Source: Cymodocea nodosa (Eukaryota > Streptophyta > Magnoliopsida > Alismatales > Cymodoceaceae). From it: a stretch of DNA of 64,000 nucleotides. The notes under the pieces were generated by a model. The model was not told the origin of the DNA. It ran no database searches and was given only the letters and a program-made list of their open reading frames with translations. The position numbers and the translations under genes were made by a program. Of the stretch, positions 26,301 through 41,300 are shown piece by piece; the first letter of the stretch is position 1; every line of letters begins with the position of its first letter. The stretch spans positions 16,142,501-16,206,500 of the forward strand of contig CM072338.1 in the NCBI GenBank assembly GCA_036874045.1. Reading direction: 5' to 3'.

Positions 26301-29300
26301 AAATAATGACCTTTCAACTAGCCTTTTTCAAGTTCACACCCACAATGTTGTTGTCTCTTAACATCTTTAACCCCCAAACTTCCCTACATTTTAGGTCTTT
26401 AACCATCATGGTGAAGTCTTTAATGGCTGGTTGGACTCCTTTATATTTTAGAATAAGCTTTTATGGTTTCCATATTTCACATTGCATCTTTCCCTCTATA
26501 ACTCCCAAAGTATATGAGCCCATAAGATTTTCCTTAGCTTTTGCACAAATCTTTTGCTTTGCCCCTTCTTTATGCTATTAAATGCCCCTCTTTTCCAGCA
26601 ACCACCATCCTCCCTTCTCAGTTTGAAAATATGTCTAAACCACTCCCCACACCACTGAACCCAATCTCCTTAAAAAAAGATAGCTCTGATGTTTCACATT
26701 TCTTATCTGCCCCATAGCAATTATAGGAGGAGACCATTGCAATAGAGATGTAGGGAGCTTGTTCCACATTAGTCACCACAAAAAGAAAGATTATGAACTA
26801 ACCCCGAAGACCCATAGCCGCTTCCACCAACTCCCTTTTATTTTTGCATCGCTCAGGACCGTTATGTACCTCAGCTGCTGGGGCCCCAATTAGTGATGGC
26901 GGCTGTCGGCTACGTCTGACAGAAGGGAGGGTGTGGCCGATGATCGATCAATGTAAATAAATAAAACAGAGGTACATTAAACTGTTGTATAATGTTCAAT
27001 TAATCCTATGGTGTAGTTTGTTGTGGAGACATATATGTTTGTGTGAAATAAATGGATTTCACGTATTTATACATGTAAATTTATATTTATATATGCTTTG
27101 CCACGTGTGAGACGACAGCCAAACTTATTACTGCAAACAATTTATCGAAAAAATATGTAATCATGTATTATGTAGTGTTGCGTGAACGACCCAAAGCATT
27201 GGATTCCATCTGAAAGAGTAATTTTTAAAATAGAAAAACTTTGTTCATATTCATTTATTTCCATAGCAGTTATGCAATTCTTAACTGTTTAAGGTAGCAA
27301 GAGTTTATCAAAGTTTTTCTTGTCTTTTAGCATGACAACGTTATTCATTCTCAATCTACACTACACCTTGATCAACAATGCATCCAATTGGTAGCCATTT
27401 GTCTCTCCAAAAGCTGATTTTTCCCCCATCCAATTGTCCACATCATATTCCTTTTAACCTCCTCCCAAGCTTTTCTAAGATTTCTCCATCACACTGATAT
27501 TTTTTTGTTTCTATATGCTTGCTCAAGTCTCCATGTAAGCTTGTCATTAATTGAGCCCATATACTTTTCCTCTCCGTGGTCCTCCAAACTATCTCCATTC
27601 TTATAGCTATCATCATTACCTGCAAATTTCTTATAACCATCAACATACCAATCATCATAGGAGCTATCCTTCATATTGGGAAAATCTTGATTGAGATTTT
27701 TGTGCTTCCTATATGCAGCAATGAAGGTCTGAAAGCTCTTGGCCCACATGAAATGATTCTTTCCATTCAATTTTTAAGATGTTCCACCAAGGGTTTTGAT
27801 TAGGGTTTCATTTTCAGCCATGATTCTATAGACAAAAATAGTCTGATCTGCAGGAGAAAAGGCCTTTCAGGGTACTTCTCCACTTTCAGAGGTAGGTGGA
27901 CAGGTTGAATGTGCCATCCAAAGAATAAAAAGCTCTATACATGAGCTGCTTAGTAATAAGAACCACCACCCAGTGTGGTTGGTGGCAGACGAAGTGGCAG
28001 CCAACCAGATGGTGATTGTGGGAGAGGACAGCCCTGTTCAAGGCTATTGATCAGGGGAGATGGCCTGAAAACAGCCCTGCATGAAGCTGTAGATCAAGCC
28101 AGATGGCCTAAAAAGGTGTCAACAGCTCCAGTTGCTGCTGCTCCTCATGTGTGTCGCTAGACACCCCAGTTGGTGAGGAAGAAGAGGTGATCGGCAACAG
28201 ATTTGGCGGATAGGTGGCCGGCAGCTGGTGGATGTTGCAAGGGGGTGTTGATTGAGATGAGTTTTTTTGTCTGAGCTCCAATACCATATGAAAACAAAAA
28301 ATAGTAAAAGTAGATAGATTGATTAACAAACATATATAATATATAGAGGCCACACAAGAGAGACTAACACAAGATAAGCAATGTGGATGTAAACCTACAT
28401 ACACAACACATAATGCTAATAATATACTCTAACAAGCAAGAATTTGTATTTTTTGGATATATCTTAACACATGGTCTATCTTTCTTATATTTGAAATACT
28501 TCTTGTTGCACCACACAACCACAAGCAAGTTTTTTTCTCTTCCTACATACAATTTCCAGATTAAAGAGTGAATCTTGATGCAATTGTAAGGCTGCTTTAG
28601 AGGTCATGAGTTCAAATCATAAGAAATGATTTCTCCACTAGAGATAAAACTACATACAATTAAACTCTTTCATACTCCGTACAAGAATCCTCATAGACTA
28701 GGTTTGCCTTTTGTCCATTTTCTAGATTATTTTCCATCCCTTTATTGGCCATTGCAACATAAAAATAAAATAACACTAAAAGAGAGCTACTCACCTCATT
28801 TAAATTTGTGTCCCCTCTATGAAAAGTCAAGGTAGCTTCCACAGTCCCATGACCTTCAGATTGTGGTTTCAAGGATCTACAATATTGCCAACCATATTTG
28901 GCAGCAAAGTCAATTGGAACTGATGTTGAATACCAATCCAATAGATTATGAGCTTCCAGCTTTAATCCATTACCCTGCTAATGAGCAAAACTATGATGTT
29001 CGTGTTCAATTAACATTTAATGAAAACAATCACAGCTACACAAAAACAGAAGTATTTGTAATGGAATTATGGAAGTGATCGACCACAATTGGATATAGTT
29101 TAGTCCAATACCTTTCAGGGAAAAATGAAAGAAATATATCATAATTGCATTAATCAGTTTCACGTCTTTAAGAGGGTGATGATAGAGAAGATTACAAAAC
29201 AATGAACCATGCCGATGAATCCCAACAACATATTATTCGAAGAATAATCAACTGAAACAAGTCTACACCAAAAAAGACCAGAATAATCAACTGAAACAAG

Positions 29301-32300
29301 CTAATTGCACTACTAAATCATTAATAAATGCACCCAAAGTTTTTTAATGAGTATAACAGCTATTTGTAGGAGCATCACCACATATAGAAGTAAGTCTACA
29401 GAAAATTTCATCACCAAGAACCAAACTAATTGCACTAATAAATCATTAATAAATACACCCAATGTTTTTTAACAAGTACAATTGCCACTTGAAGCAGCAT
29501 TACCAACCATGGACGAAAGACTACAAAAACATGGACATCCCTTGAAACACACTTTAGTGAAAATGCCCAGCATCATGCCCTCTTCTGTTTTTCATGATTA
29601 TTGTGGTGAACGCATCAAATATCATAATCTTCCATGTATTTGTTTCAAAGTTGGTACTATCACTTAAATTTTCAGCTGTATATCAAAAATGTTCACAAGT
29701 GTACATACGATCTAAATGTAAGTCATAATATGAGATGTTCAATTCTTATGGTTTTGAACTCTTGTATGACTCAATTAGAACTGACTAAAATTTTGAAATA
29801 AGTTCACTTTTAGAAAAAGTTCTAGCAGGACAAGAAATGTGATGCTGTGAGGATGGATCAGTTAGAAGTTTAAAAGATGATTGAATATTTGTAGGAGAAA
29901 AATATGGTGCAGAAGGAAGAAGACGGTCTGCAGATCTGGGTGCTGGAATGCTTCTTAAACTAATATTATCCAATAATAGGTAAAATCAAACATAATATAG
30001 AAAACAAAATGTAAGAACTTGGTAAGTGAAGGATGCCTCGAGAGTTGCATGGCTAAGGAAACATCAGATTGGTAGACACAACATCTATATAAGATAAACA
30101 TTGAAGAATACAAAAGCCAAAACAATGTAATAGGGTAAAAAACATGATAAAACAAGATTTTTCAATGAAGGGAAGTATGAATCAAGCCACTATAATACTC
30201 AAACAATAATAACGTATCTATTAGACTATTAAACAAAAACAGAGAGATATATGTAAAAGAGAGCTCCAATAAAGTAAAGAAATCAATAATGGGATGTGGC
30301 AACGGTAGTACTAGTGGCATGGCATTGCCAAAAGACAAAAGGATAAGATTAAAGGCCACATGAACATTTAGAATATATAGTCAACTATATGATTTTCCAC
30401 ATTCAACAACATTGAAAAGACAGAATATCAATGGCATAATACATTCTTCAATACTATCATCAAAAATCCATGCCTAATGTATACTTGATATGGAAGTCAA
30501 AGAAGCTATGACCCTTGAGCTTGATCGTGAGTAGGCCAGCATTGATAACGCTGTGAATATCAAAGATCTATGGTGGAAGAGATCAAGAAATGGTCGGAAG
30601 ATGGAAATTTAGGGTTCTTTCACAATGCATTTGAGAGGCAACTCTCTCCAAAGTTCAATTACACAAGGCTAAAAGCTGAAAAACATGTTCCCTAAGTTTC
30701 CTAAGTTATACAATATGCTCTGACATAAGCAAAAGTTTGGGCTGGGCTGATAAAAAGTTGGGCTGACCCCAACCCACTCATTGCATCTCTCCCACCGCTA
30801 GAGAAGTCTTGTCCCAAGGTTGGGAAATTGAGTCTTTAGCTTGTAATAGTCCTCCCACGAAGCCAATTCAATGCCTTCTCCTTTCCACTGAATCAGTATT
30901 TCCATGACTGTCATGGTATTTGCATGAGTCATGTTCCCACATCTTTCCATCCTACAATCGAGAATTTTTGCAGACTCCTTGTTAACTTTGGGGTGTGCCA
31001 TTGGTTACTCTAGGCTAATAACACTGTGCATTAGACCAATCTTCTTATGGAACTGAGAAATATGAAAAACAAGATATATGCAGAACTTCAATGGTAGCTG
31101 CAAACAGTAAGCAACATTGTCAATCTGTGCCTCTACACACAACAATCTGTGATATCTCAGTGCTAGGTTTTGCATTCTATGATCTATAATACTGCCTTAA
31201 TAATAAGGTTACAGCTTTAAATAAACTCAATCTCCCACTTCATATTCTTCTTCATGTCAATGTCGGTCAACCATAATCTTCATCCAATTTTGTGCCTTGC
31301 TAATATTTTCCAGTAACTTTTGAAACAAAATTTCCCAACTTTGTAGTTCATCACCTACGGCTACTACCTTAGTAGTATCCAACACATAAGAGAGCAACAT
31401 AGGTGATTTGACCTCATACAAGGCCTCAAAAAGGGTGCACTCAATAGAGCTATGTGAGCTTGCATTGTGACAAAATTCTGCCCATGGAAGTCATTTAACC
31501 CAATTCTTGGGATGATGAAAAGTAAAACAACGAAGGTAAGTTTCAATCATGCAACTTAGATTCACCATTTGTTCATCACTTTGGGAGTGATACGCTCAAG
31601 TCATACACAATTGAGTGCCCTACAACTACAATAATTCGTGCCAAAAGGTGCTTATAAAAAGAGGATCTCTATTGCATATTATAGTTTGTGGTATCTCATA
31701 TAGCTTGACCACCTATTCCAAAAATACTTGGGCTATGTCTTTAGCTGTATAGGGATCCTTGAGCAGTACAAGATGACAATATTTAGTGAGTTTATCTATT
31801 ATCACCAAAAAAATGATCTTTCCCAATGACGACAACAAGCCTTCTATGAAACACATGTTTATGTCCGTTCAACTATGCTTTAGGATCAACAACAGTTGTA
31901 GTAGTCCTATGGGGGTGGTGATGCCATACTTGATGTGTTGCCACACATTGCACTCTCTGATATGTTTCTTTAAATCTTTGTGTTATCCCTTCCGGTATAC
32001 ATTGGCTTTTAACTTCTGAGAACTCTTTTCATATCCCAAGTGGTCTGATTGGGGAATCATGAAATTCCCTCATCAATTTCTCACGTAAATCTTGTTCCAC
32101 CACAATAACCAGTCATCCCTTGTAAAATAATACTCTATCAACTAGCTTTCCTTTCTCCTACGGATCTAACAAAGTCGTATACAAGTCTGAATTCCTATGT
32201 GCATCCTTGTTTTGTTGGAACCAGTTGGTGTGCTCACTAGAAGCATATGGCTATGCATCTACCCCTCCTGCTACACTCTTGATAATGCATCAGCAACCTT

Positions 32301-35300
32301 GTTTTCAATCTTAGGTTTGTATTCAACCTTGTAGCCATATCTCAAAAGCTTTGTAAACCACTTCCCTTGTAATTAGGTCCTGATTTGTTAGTCCTCCAGG
32401 TATTTCAGGCTGAGTTAGTCAATCCAAATGGTAAATTGTTGCCCCAAAAGCAGCAACTTCCATTTGATAATAGCTATTAATACCATAACATTTCCTTCTC
32501 ATATATTGACAATCACAATTGTTTCTCCCAGTAGGCTTTACTCATGTAAGCAAGTGAGTGACCTCTTACATCAACATCGCCCCCATTTCAATCCCAAAAG
32601 CATCACACTCAATCACACACATCTTGGAGGAATCTGGTAATGCCAAAACAGGTGTCTTGGTTAATGTGTCTTTTAGTGTCTAAAAGGCATGTTGCATCCA
32701 CTCATCCCAACGAAACTCCCCTGTTTAGTACTGCATTTAGTGGTTGTATCATCTTCCCGTAGTCCCATATAAATCTTTGATAATAACCAAGCAAGCTTAG
32801 AACACTGTGTAGGCTTTTAATGCTCTTAAGTGTAGGCCAAACGGCCCTCACTTTATCTTCTTCCATCTTTACCCCTTCAAAGCCCACCATGTGCCCTAAA
32901 TATGAAATAGAGTTTACTACAAACTCACCTTTACTCTTCTTAACATAGAATTTACAATCATTTAGCACCTACAACACCTAGCTTAAATGTTGCAAATGAC
33001 TTTCATAGGCTCTATACCAATATATCATCAAAAATACTTAACACAAATCATCGCAAGTATGGTTTGAATAAATCATTCATCACAGCTTGAAATGTTGCAA
33101 GGGCATTGCCTAGACTAAACGACATCACCACAAACTCATATAATCCATTGTAAGTTCTAAAAGCAATCTTATAAATATCTTCCTTTGCCATTCTAATTTG
33201 GTGGTATCTTAACTTGAGGTCAATTTTAGAAAACCATTTGGCTTGCTCTAGCTCATCTATCGCTAGTATTAGGTATTTGTCCTTTACTGTTTTCTTATTA
33301 AATTCTTTGTAATCAATATAGATTCTCCACGACATATCTTTCCTTTTTACTAATAAACTGGAGATGCAAATTCACTTATAGTTAGCCTAATCTGTTGAGC
33401 TGCCAAATAGTTCTCTATCTATTTATCTATGTCTCTCTGCTACAAGTTCAAGAAACACATGCTGGAATTTTTGTAGAAGGTGATCAACTTTCAAGTGTTA
33501 GGCCCCTTCTCCCTATTATCTTTCTCTTCCACATCTTTCCCTTACACTAGGGTCATATACGCAATTTGTCTAGTGTTCTTAACCAATTCCCCTACACTAA
33601 TCACATGTTTCCCTTGCACTAGGGTCATATATGCAATTTGTCTAGTGTTCTTAACCAATTCCCCTACACTAATCACGCTAATCTATTCAAGTAGTCATCC
33701 CTTCCATGTAATGGTCTTGCCTTCATATTTGAATTGACATGTCATTCTTTCAAAATTAAGAGTCACATCCCTTCTCAACCTTAACCAATGGCCAATGATT
33801 ACATCACTACTACCTAATTGCATTACATACAAATCCAAGGTAATTGGAACTCCTTCTAGCTCCATCCTCACATTTGGACAGCATCCATCACATCACTCAC
33901 AATCCCTTGACACAAGTTGTACCCACAGTCCCCTTTTTGAGTTTACTGTCAATGTCAACCTCTTGAGGCTACTCTTGTTGACAAAATAGTGGGTGTTTCC
34001 CAAGTCAAGTTGTACTACCATATCCTTCCCAACACACCTTCCCTGCAGGTGTAGCATTTCCGAGTGACCTTCCCCAATCAGTGCCTGCAATGATAATTGC
34101 AATGATGTGTGCCCCTCCAGTGCCAATTCCTCCTCCTTTCCATCTTCTTCAACGTTTAACTTGATTCCCTGTAAGAGACATAGAGACTTACTCTTGCACA
34201 AACGACCCCTTTGGAACTTCTTGTCACATCTAAAGCAAAGGCCCAATTGTCCTTCCTTTTTCAATTTGATCACTGGTTTTTCCTTCTGTTGAATTAATGA
34301 TGGAACAAACTGTTGAACTATTGAATTGGTTGTTGCTCCCATTGGAACTTCCTATGCATTGAACATTGGTTGCCCACACTTCCACAACCAATCCCCCATC
34401 CAAATGCCCTTTTACAGCTCAGACATGACCCCCAACTAGCCCTCCAGGACAAGCCTTAAGATAGAGGAGACTCTTGCAGCTTTGCAAGGGATATAGTTGT
34501 CAACAAGTCTCCAAGTTGGAAGCATTGCACATCATAACAGATGTCCTCATACAACCCACTGAGGCAACAATCTGTTAGAGTCTCCTCTGACAATCCCCTA
34601 ACCCTTGTTGAAATGTTGATGAATTCCTATAGGTACTTAGACACAAACCTCATATCATGTAATTTGAAAAACTCTCCTTTGAAATTCCTCATTAAGTTCT
34701 CCTCAAAGCATGCTATCAAGCCCTCGATGAATTCACCCCATGCTATCCTCGATTGATCTCCTACAAAGGACTGAAACCAAAAAGTAGCTACTCCTCTAAG
34801 GTCAATCAACGTAACAACCACCCACTCCTTTGGTTCAATTTGGTGATAATGTAGTAATTTCTCAACAACCTGTCTCCATTCTTCTAGATCTTTGACACTA
34901 CTATCCTTAAAAGTTAGAAACTCAAGTTTTAGGTTCAAGAGAAACCTACTTCACAGATGCCCCTTAAGTCTTTGCCCATTTGCCCCTTCACTAGACACAA
35001 TTCAACTCATCTAGCCTGATATGTTTGTGGACAACTCTACAACTTATTCCTCGATTCACAATATTCATTGCTCCAACTTTGCATCCAACTGTTGAAACAT
35101 TTCAATCATGGACATCTCCTCTTGCGAGCAATTCTCCACATTGTTCCCCACACCCCCTTAATCAACAACCAACTTTGATATCAATTGTGACCTTCAAGCT
35201 CGATAGTGAGTAGACTAATGTTGATAACATCATGAATATTAAAGACCTATGGTGGAAGAGATGAAGACATGGTCAAAAAATGGAAATTTAGGGCTCCTTC

Positions 35301-38300
35301 ACAATGTGTCAGAGAGGCAACCCTCTCCAAAGTTTGATTACACAAGACTAAAAGCTGAAAAACAAGTTTCCTAAGTTATACAATATGGTCTAACATAAGC
35401 AAAAGTTTAGGTTAGGCTAATAAAAAGTTGGGCTAGCCCTAACCCACTTGTTACAAAAGTTTATACAGTAAATGATGGTAAATAATTACAAAAAAAACAA
35501 CAATAATTCAAGTCATAATTTCACTATGTAGGGTTGACAACATGAATTTTTTTCTTCCATATATTTTTAGGCCTTCCTTTAAGTGCAATTTTAGCATAGA
35601 ACACAACTAGTTCTAAGTCTTCCCCTATTTCTATTAGTTTTTTCTATACTAATTAACTCTCCTCTCCTAACTAATACATCCTTTAGCCTTCAAGGCCATA
35701 GTCAAACTACTTAAACCAATCTCCTCTTATTTTATCTAAGTAATCACAAGCAAACTAAAAATTATCAACTCATGATATACCACTTAGTATGTGGAAACCA
35801 GAAATAGAGGAAGTAGTCTTGTTCCTTAGCAGAACATAAGGCCACTGTAAAGGTAACAAAAAGTTCTCACACAGCCAATGTGGGATTAAACCCACATCAC
35901 AATACTAAACAAAATTAAGATCCATTTATTCATATACTCTAACACTTCTCAAGCTAAAGCATATATATCAATCATGTCTAACTTGATACAAAGTGTCTCA
36001 AATACTCCAAATCTCAAGCTTTTTGTAAAGATATCTATTATCTACTCAAAAGGCTATGCATATGGAGTAGCATCATCATGTCATGAACATAATGACAATC
36101 AACTGCAATATATTTTGTTTGTTCATAAAGTGCGAAATTGTTAGTAATAAATATGACAACCTAAGTTGTCACAATGCATTTCCATAGAAACTTGACTATA
36201 AAATCAAGTTCTACAAATAAGGATATAATCTATATCATCTCACATGTTGTTTGTGCCATGTAACAATACTCCGCTACTGTGTTAAATTGAAATATGGCAT
36301 TCCTCTTCTTGTTACACCAAGTAACAAGATTTTCCTTAACACATGCAACAACCAAATGTTGAATTTACTAACTCCCCTATCACCAACATATCCTAAGTAA
36401 GAAAAAGCCTCAACTTTGAGATGATTATTATTCTTTCTTAATATAGGCTAGAACATGTAAAGCTCTTTCTCAATGAACTACTCTAGGTTCATACATAAAT
36501 TTAAAAGGTCAGCTGGCAACATAATCAATGTCAAGTCTAATGACAATCAAGTAGATCAGCTTGCTAATCAATTTTTTATATTTTCCTAGACCTTGAGAAT
36601 GTTGGAATCATCACAAAAAAAATGGACTTTGCTCTAAAGATGTACTTTTAGGTTTACAACCCAAAAATCTTGTCTCCTACCCTTTTTGCTCTGTAGGTGT
36701 GTGTGTGTCTTCCCTCTTTTCTCTCTCATTGTTTTTTTTTGTAATGCACATGAACCCCAAACTTTCTATCTCTTCTCCATTGTCTTCATTCTCAATGTAA
36801 ACCCTAATAGATGCCTCAAAAATGATGTGCATGGAGCAAAGTGGTGTAAAATGGTGCAAGAAGTGGCATTCATTGTCAACAATGAATCTTGCAATGGAAA
36901 GAAGGAGATGTGGTAGTGGGAGAAGGACAAGAAATTCTTGATGACAATGGGAGAAGCTACTAGAGGGATAGCTAGCATTAACACATGCGTAATGATGATA
37001 ACAAATGGGGGAACTAAGCCCAAGGTGATAGTAATGGCAATTGGCGCTAAGAAAAGAATCGATGAGAATGACTGAAGGACAAAGTGGACGGACTAACATC
37101 TAGTATTTTGGGGTTGGAGAAAAAGAAGACATGAATAGAAATTTAAAAAACAAAGCAAACATAAGACAAAGAATGAAAAAAAACTGATTAGGAGATGGTG
37201 CCTAGTGGTGGTAAGGAGGGTGACCAACAATGACTAGGGTTCCCTCCTCTCCACCTAGATTTCTCACACTCTTTGACTCTTAAAATTTAGACTCTAGTAG
37301 CATATGAAAACAAGAAATGGTAGCTATAGTACAGGATCTACTTTTACCACCACAATAATGGTTAATGTTTCTATTTTCTCTTGTTCTCTAGAAAACCTAC
37401 ATTTGGACACCATGTGAATACAAATAAAAAAAATGGTGGAAGAGTAGATTGCATTAACAAAGACAATAATTCTATATATAGAGAGGCTACAAGGAAAAGA
37501 CCATTATATAACATGCAATGTAGAATTGAACCCACAAGAAACCCTAACTTAACCTAACCTTAAAATTCATATAAGAATCCATTTATTCAACCACTTTAAC
37601 AGTGACAATTAGAGAACCTATGAAGAAAGATACCCTAATATCCTAACTTTTTGACATAATGTGTTATTGTGTGACAGGATTTTAAGATGAAAAGTATATA
37701 GAAAAAACAATTGTGGAATTAAAAGTTACAAAAACTTTTACTACCAACCCCCACCTATTGGTCTCCAAAGTACCATGTTATGTGAGAACTTTTGGTAATG
37801 GCTTGTTGGTTCCATTAAGATAAGTTTACAATAGAATTCTTTGAAATATAAATCAGTTTCCATCACCCTTTTCATCTTTTAATTTTTTAATATAAGAAAT
37901 CAGTTTTCCATTACCTTCTTCATCTTTTAATTTTTTAGTATATGAAAAACTTCATGCATTCTAATATTTGATTAATTGTTCATACATATTGATGTTATTT
38001 TGAGATTGATGAGTTTATTTTATCAAACATAATTACCAAATTTAATCATATTCATAAATTGAATCATTACATTGCATGGATATGAACTTGATTGCTTAAG
38101 TTAGTGCACAATGGTTTTTATTAATTGCACCATCATTGACAAACTTTAAGAAAGAAATATCAAAATATTCAACTTTAATAGAATCAAGCTCATACTACTT
38201 ATAACCACATCAAAAAGGATTCTACTTCTCATTCTTCCCCAGATTCATGACAAGAAATACATGATGAGTGAAAATCTTCATAATCCGTAAGAACTAGTCA

Positions 38301-41300
38301 CATGAAGCCAAGGAATTCAACATCTACTTCACTTCTAACTTAGGAACAAACTAGAAGTATTTTCCTCAAGAATTCATTACAAACTAGAAGTACCCAATAG
38401 CTTTACATGCATAAAAGATACTTCGTTTAACAGCAAGAAATTAGAATTCACTGATCCTCTGCAAATCACCAATAATTGCCAGCCAACCTCAGTTCTTAAC
38501 CCCACAATTAATTATGTATTTTACTTTAAGGTCTAAAGTCCATTATCCAAGTCCTGTCACTTCCAGTACAAAGTGAACTTCCTAACTAGCCAACTTGTTG
38601 CCAAAAGGTTGTGCCCCATATGACAATAACCCCAAGCCTCACAAAAAATCAATAATAATATTACCATTATTATTATAAGCATCATTTTGTATGCCAGTTT
38701 TTCTATAAATGCAAGGTTAGTACTTTTCAAATTATCTGATATGCCTCTTATATCATTCTTTTTCCATAAAAATTATGATGAAAATTTCAAAAATGGCATC
38801 ATTCAAAGTAAGTGAATGATAAACAAATGTCAAACGTGCACCAAAAATGCATCTACAAGATGGAACCATGGCATTGCAATTAAACAAAATAAATAACTCA
38901 AATATTCATTATCGGGCCCAAGAGAAATCACATGTCAAACATGCAGCAAAAATGATCATGAGCATGAATGGAGGTAATAACAACATGGTTCATACCTCAG
39001 TAAGATATATTTCTTGATCATCAGGTTTTGGTGTGTAAACTTTCACATGAACCACATACTGATGACCAGATATAATATACCATGTATGCAAAGAATTGTT
39101 CCTGGGTCCTTCCAAGGGATCAAAGGCAGATGTCACTGGTATTATGTATAAAGCCAATCGATCTGGGATGACAACATGAATGACTGACATCTGCTTGTGT
39201 CCCACAACTCGAATATCTTCAACAACAACACTTGTGATACCCAGGTTAAATGTGAATACAGTACCCATCATTGTGTCTACTTCAGCCACCGTAGAATTAG
39301 AAACAGACCATCGATGATGCATAGAAGGTAAGTTGATAGCTGCAAAATAAATGAAAATGCAGGATCTGCAATAATAAAATCAAAATAGAACTAAAGCAAA
39401 ATATTCATCAAAAGATAAGAGCTCACTGTAGGAAAAGAAAATTGTAAAATATTTAATTGCATTAACAACCAATCAACAAAATAAATCTTTTCACTTTGTG
39501 TTGCAGAAGGACAAGATATAACTAAAATATTAATATAAAGTGGAGTGTCCAACTTCAATTCTAAAGTGCATCTGATACAGAAAAATCTCATCACTATCCA
39601 GGATTATGTGGGATTTCGCTACCATTGGATTTTGAATGAGAATTACTCCATAGATTTCCCACTGACAACAACAGGAAAAAAAACTAATACATTACAAAAA
39701 AAATTCGGAAAAGATGGCATGTCCAAATTGAAACATCTAGTTAGTAGATATAGCAATATAACAAAGTGTCTTTCATGAACTGTCATTATTCAAAATGAGA
39801 TGAAAGTTAGAGATATTAAGGCAAAGAAGAGTGAGAAGAGCAAGAGGGATGAACACTTCAAAAGTATCTTAGAGCAAATGACTAAGGGAATTCCATATCC
39901 CGGTAGAGGAGAACAAAGTTAAAGATTCTCTATGTCTATTCTTGTTGAAGATGGACAATGATATTAACTATCATCTGATAGGGTGGGTAGAGGAGTGACA
40001 ATTTTATAGAGAAGCAAGGCTACGATCCAGAAAAGAACAGAGGCAAAGAAAAGAATTCATATCCTCATATGTTATTTTAGGATCCAAGCACTTTGAAAAG
40101 GATAATGCATCTGATGCAAGTGCACCTTTTGTTTTAAAGGAAAAAAAATTGTAGCATGTTCAGAACATACGATCAAAAATTTGACTGACCAAACAAAGCA
40201 ATTGCACAAGGTGATAGACAAAAGCAAAGAACATTGAAGAAGATGTGAACAAATGATAGAGAAAAATTTAAAGTTATTATATTAAAGTTCACGTTTGACA
40301 ATATCACCCTTGTAAAAGCAACAAAAAGACCATATCTATAGCATATGATAGACATAACGGCCAAAGAAGAGTAAGTGTACAAACTACAACTTATTCTAAA
40401 GTAATAACAAGTATTAGTTAACAAAGGACAAGTTTAATAGTTACATTGATAAATTGAAGAAGCAGTGGTCCATGTACAATGGTACAATGTGACCATCATG
40501 TGTAATGGATGAATTTCTGCTACCAAAAGTAAATCATTAACTTCATACTTTATAGTAATGGACGAGCTATATTCTTAAAATCCATTGATGCATCAGCAAA
40601 ATGTCAGAGACTACAAGTATCACTATAGATTGATTTTTAATGTTATCAAAGAAGTTATTCTAGAAAATATAACTATCTAAACCATTAGATGTCCACAGCA
40701 GATTACAAAATCAACTTGCCCAAAGCTTTCAAATATTACTTTGAAAACAATATCAAGATGAAAGCTAGTAACAGCCATCCAGAAAAAATTTTATCAGATA
40801 AAGTCATTTCAGAAGTAGGAGATAAGCTTTAGAATCTTAACATTTAGAATTAAAAATAGTCATCCACTTAACCTTGAATGTTGGAGACTAGCAAACTAGA
40901 AGGCATGCATACACTTGTACCTTTAGGAGTGTTTTGACGAATTACCATAAGCCTGTACTTGATAGAAGAACCAATGATAACATAAGAAGGTGATGGAGGA
41001 ACCAATGACATCAGCTCTGCAACAGTCAGAACAATTGTGTCCATCAAATGCTCAACATGTGGCTCAACTAGACATGCAGTTACAATCTCATGGCCAATTT
41101 CAACTCCTTTCACAACATACAAATCAGCACCAACACCCTGCAACAGAAAGGGGAAGTAAAAATGCATCAACATACACAACTGTAGCCAATATACCAGTCA
41201 AATTTTTATAATAGTGCATACTTACACTATTTTCCAGTTGTATCTGGGTTTCCAGATCACCACAGAAACCACCACAGTCACTTAATGGTGTTTCCTTCAA

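Larger units (their letters stand above)
30509..35455 (-). mobile_element. Ty3-gypsy chromovirus, near full length, inactive
   Basis: Direct LTRs of 268 and 277 bp (35455-35188 and 30785-30509; TG(T/C)AA start, GGTCA end) enclose a 4.4-kb interior. The order on the minus strand is gag, zinc knuckle, protease, reverse transcriptase, RNase H, integrase, chromodomain, which defines a gypsy chromovirus; short LTRs suggest a Reina-like lineage (inference). A primer site TTGATATCAAAGTTGG follows the 5' LTR and a polypurine tract GGTGGGAGAGA precedes the 3' LTR. I see no matching 5-bp flank duplication. Multiple stops and frameshifts make it dead. Confidence 0.95.

Noticed and set aside
36677..37099. 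140-codon minus-strand frame inside the deleted copia element
   Set aside because: His/Ser/Cys-rich, no domain, overlapped by open frames on the other strand; likely chance.
39545..39778. 77-codon plus-strand frame in intron 4
   Set aside because: No domain, codon use and composition like surrounding AT-rich DNA.
40990..41211. 73-codon plus-strand frame
   Set aside because: Antisense shadow of GP210 exon 4.
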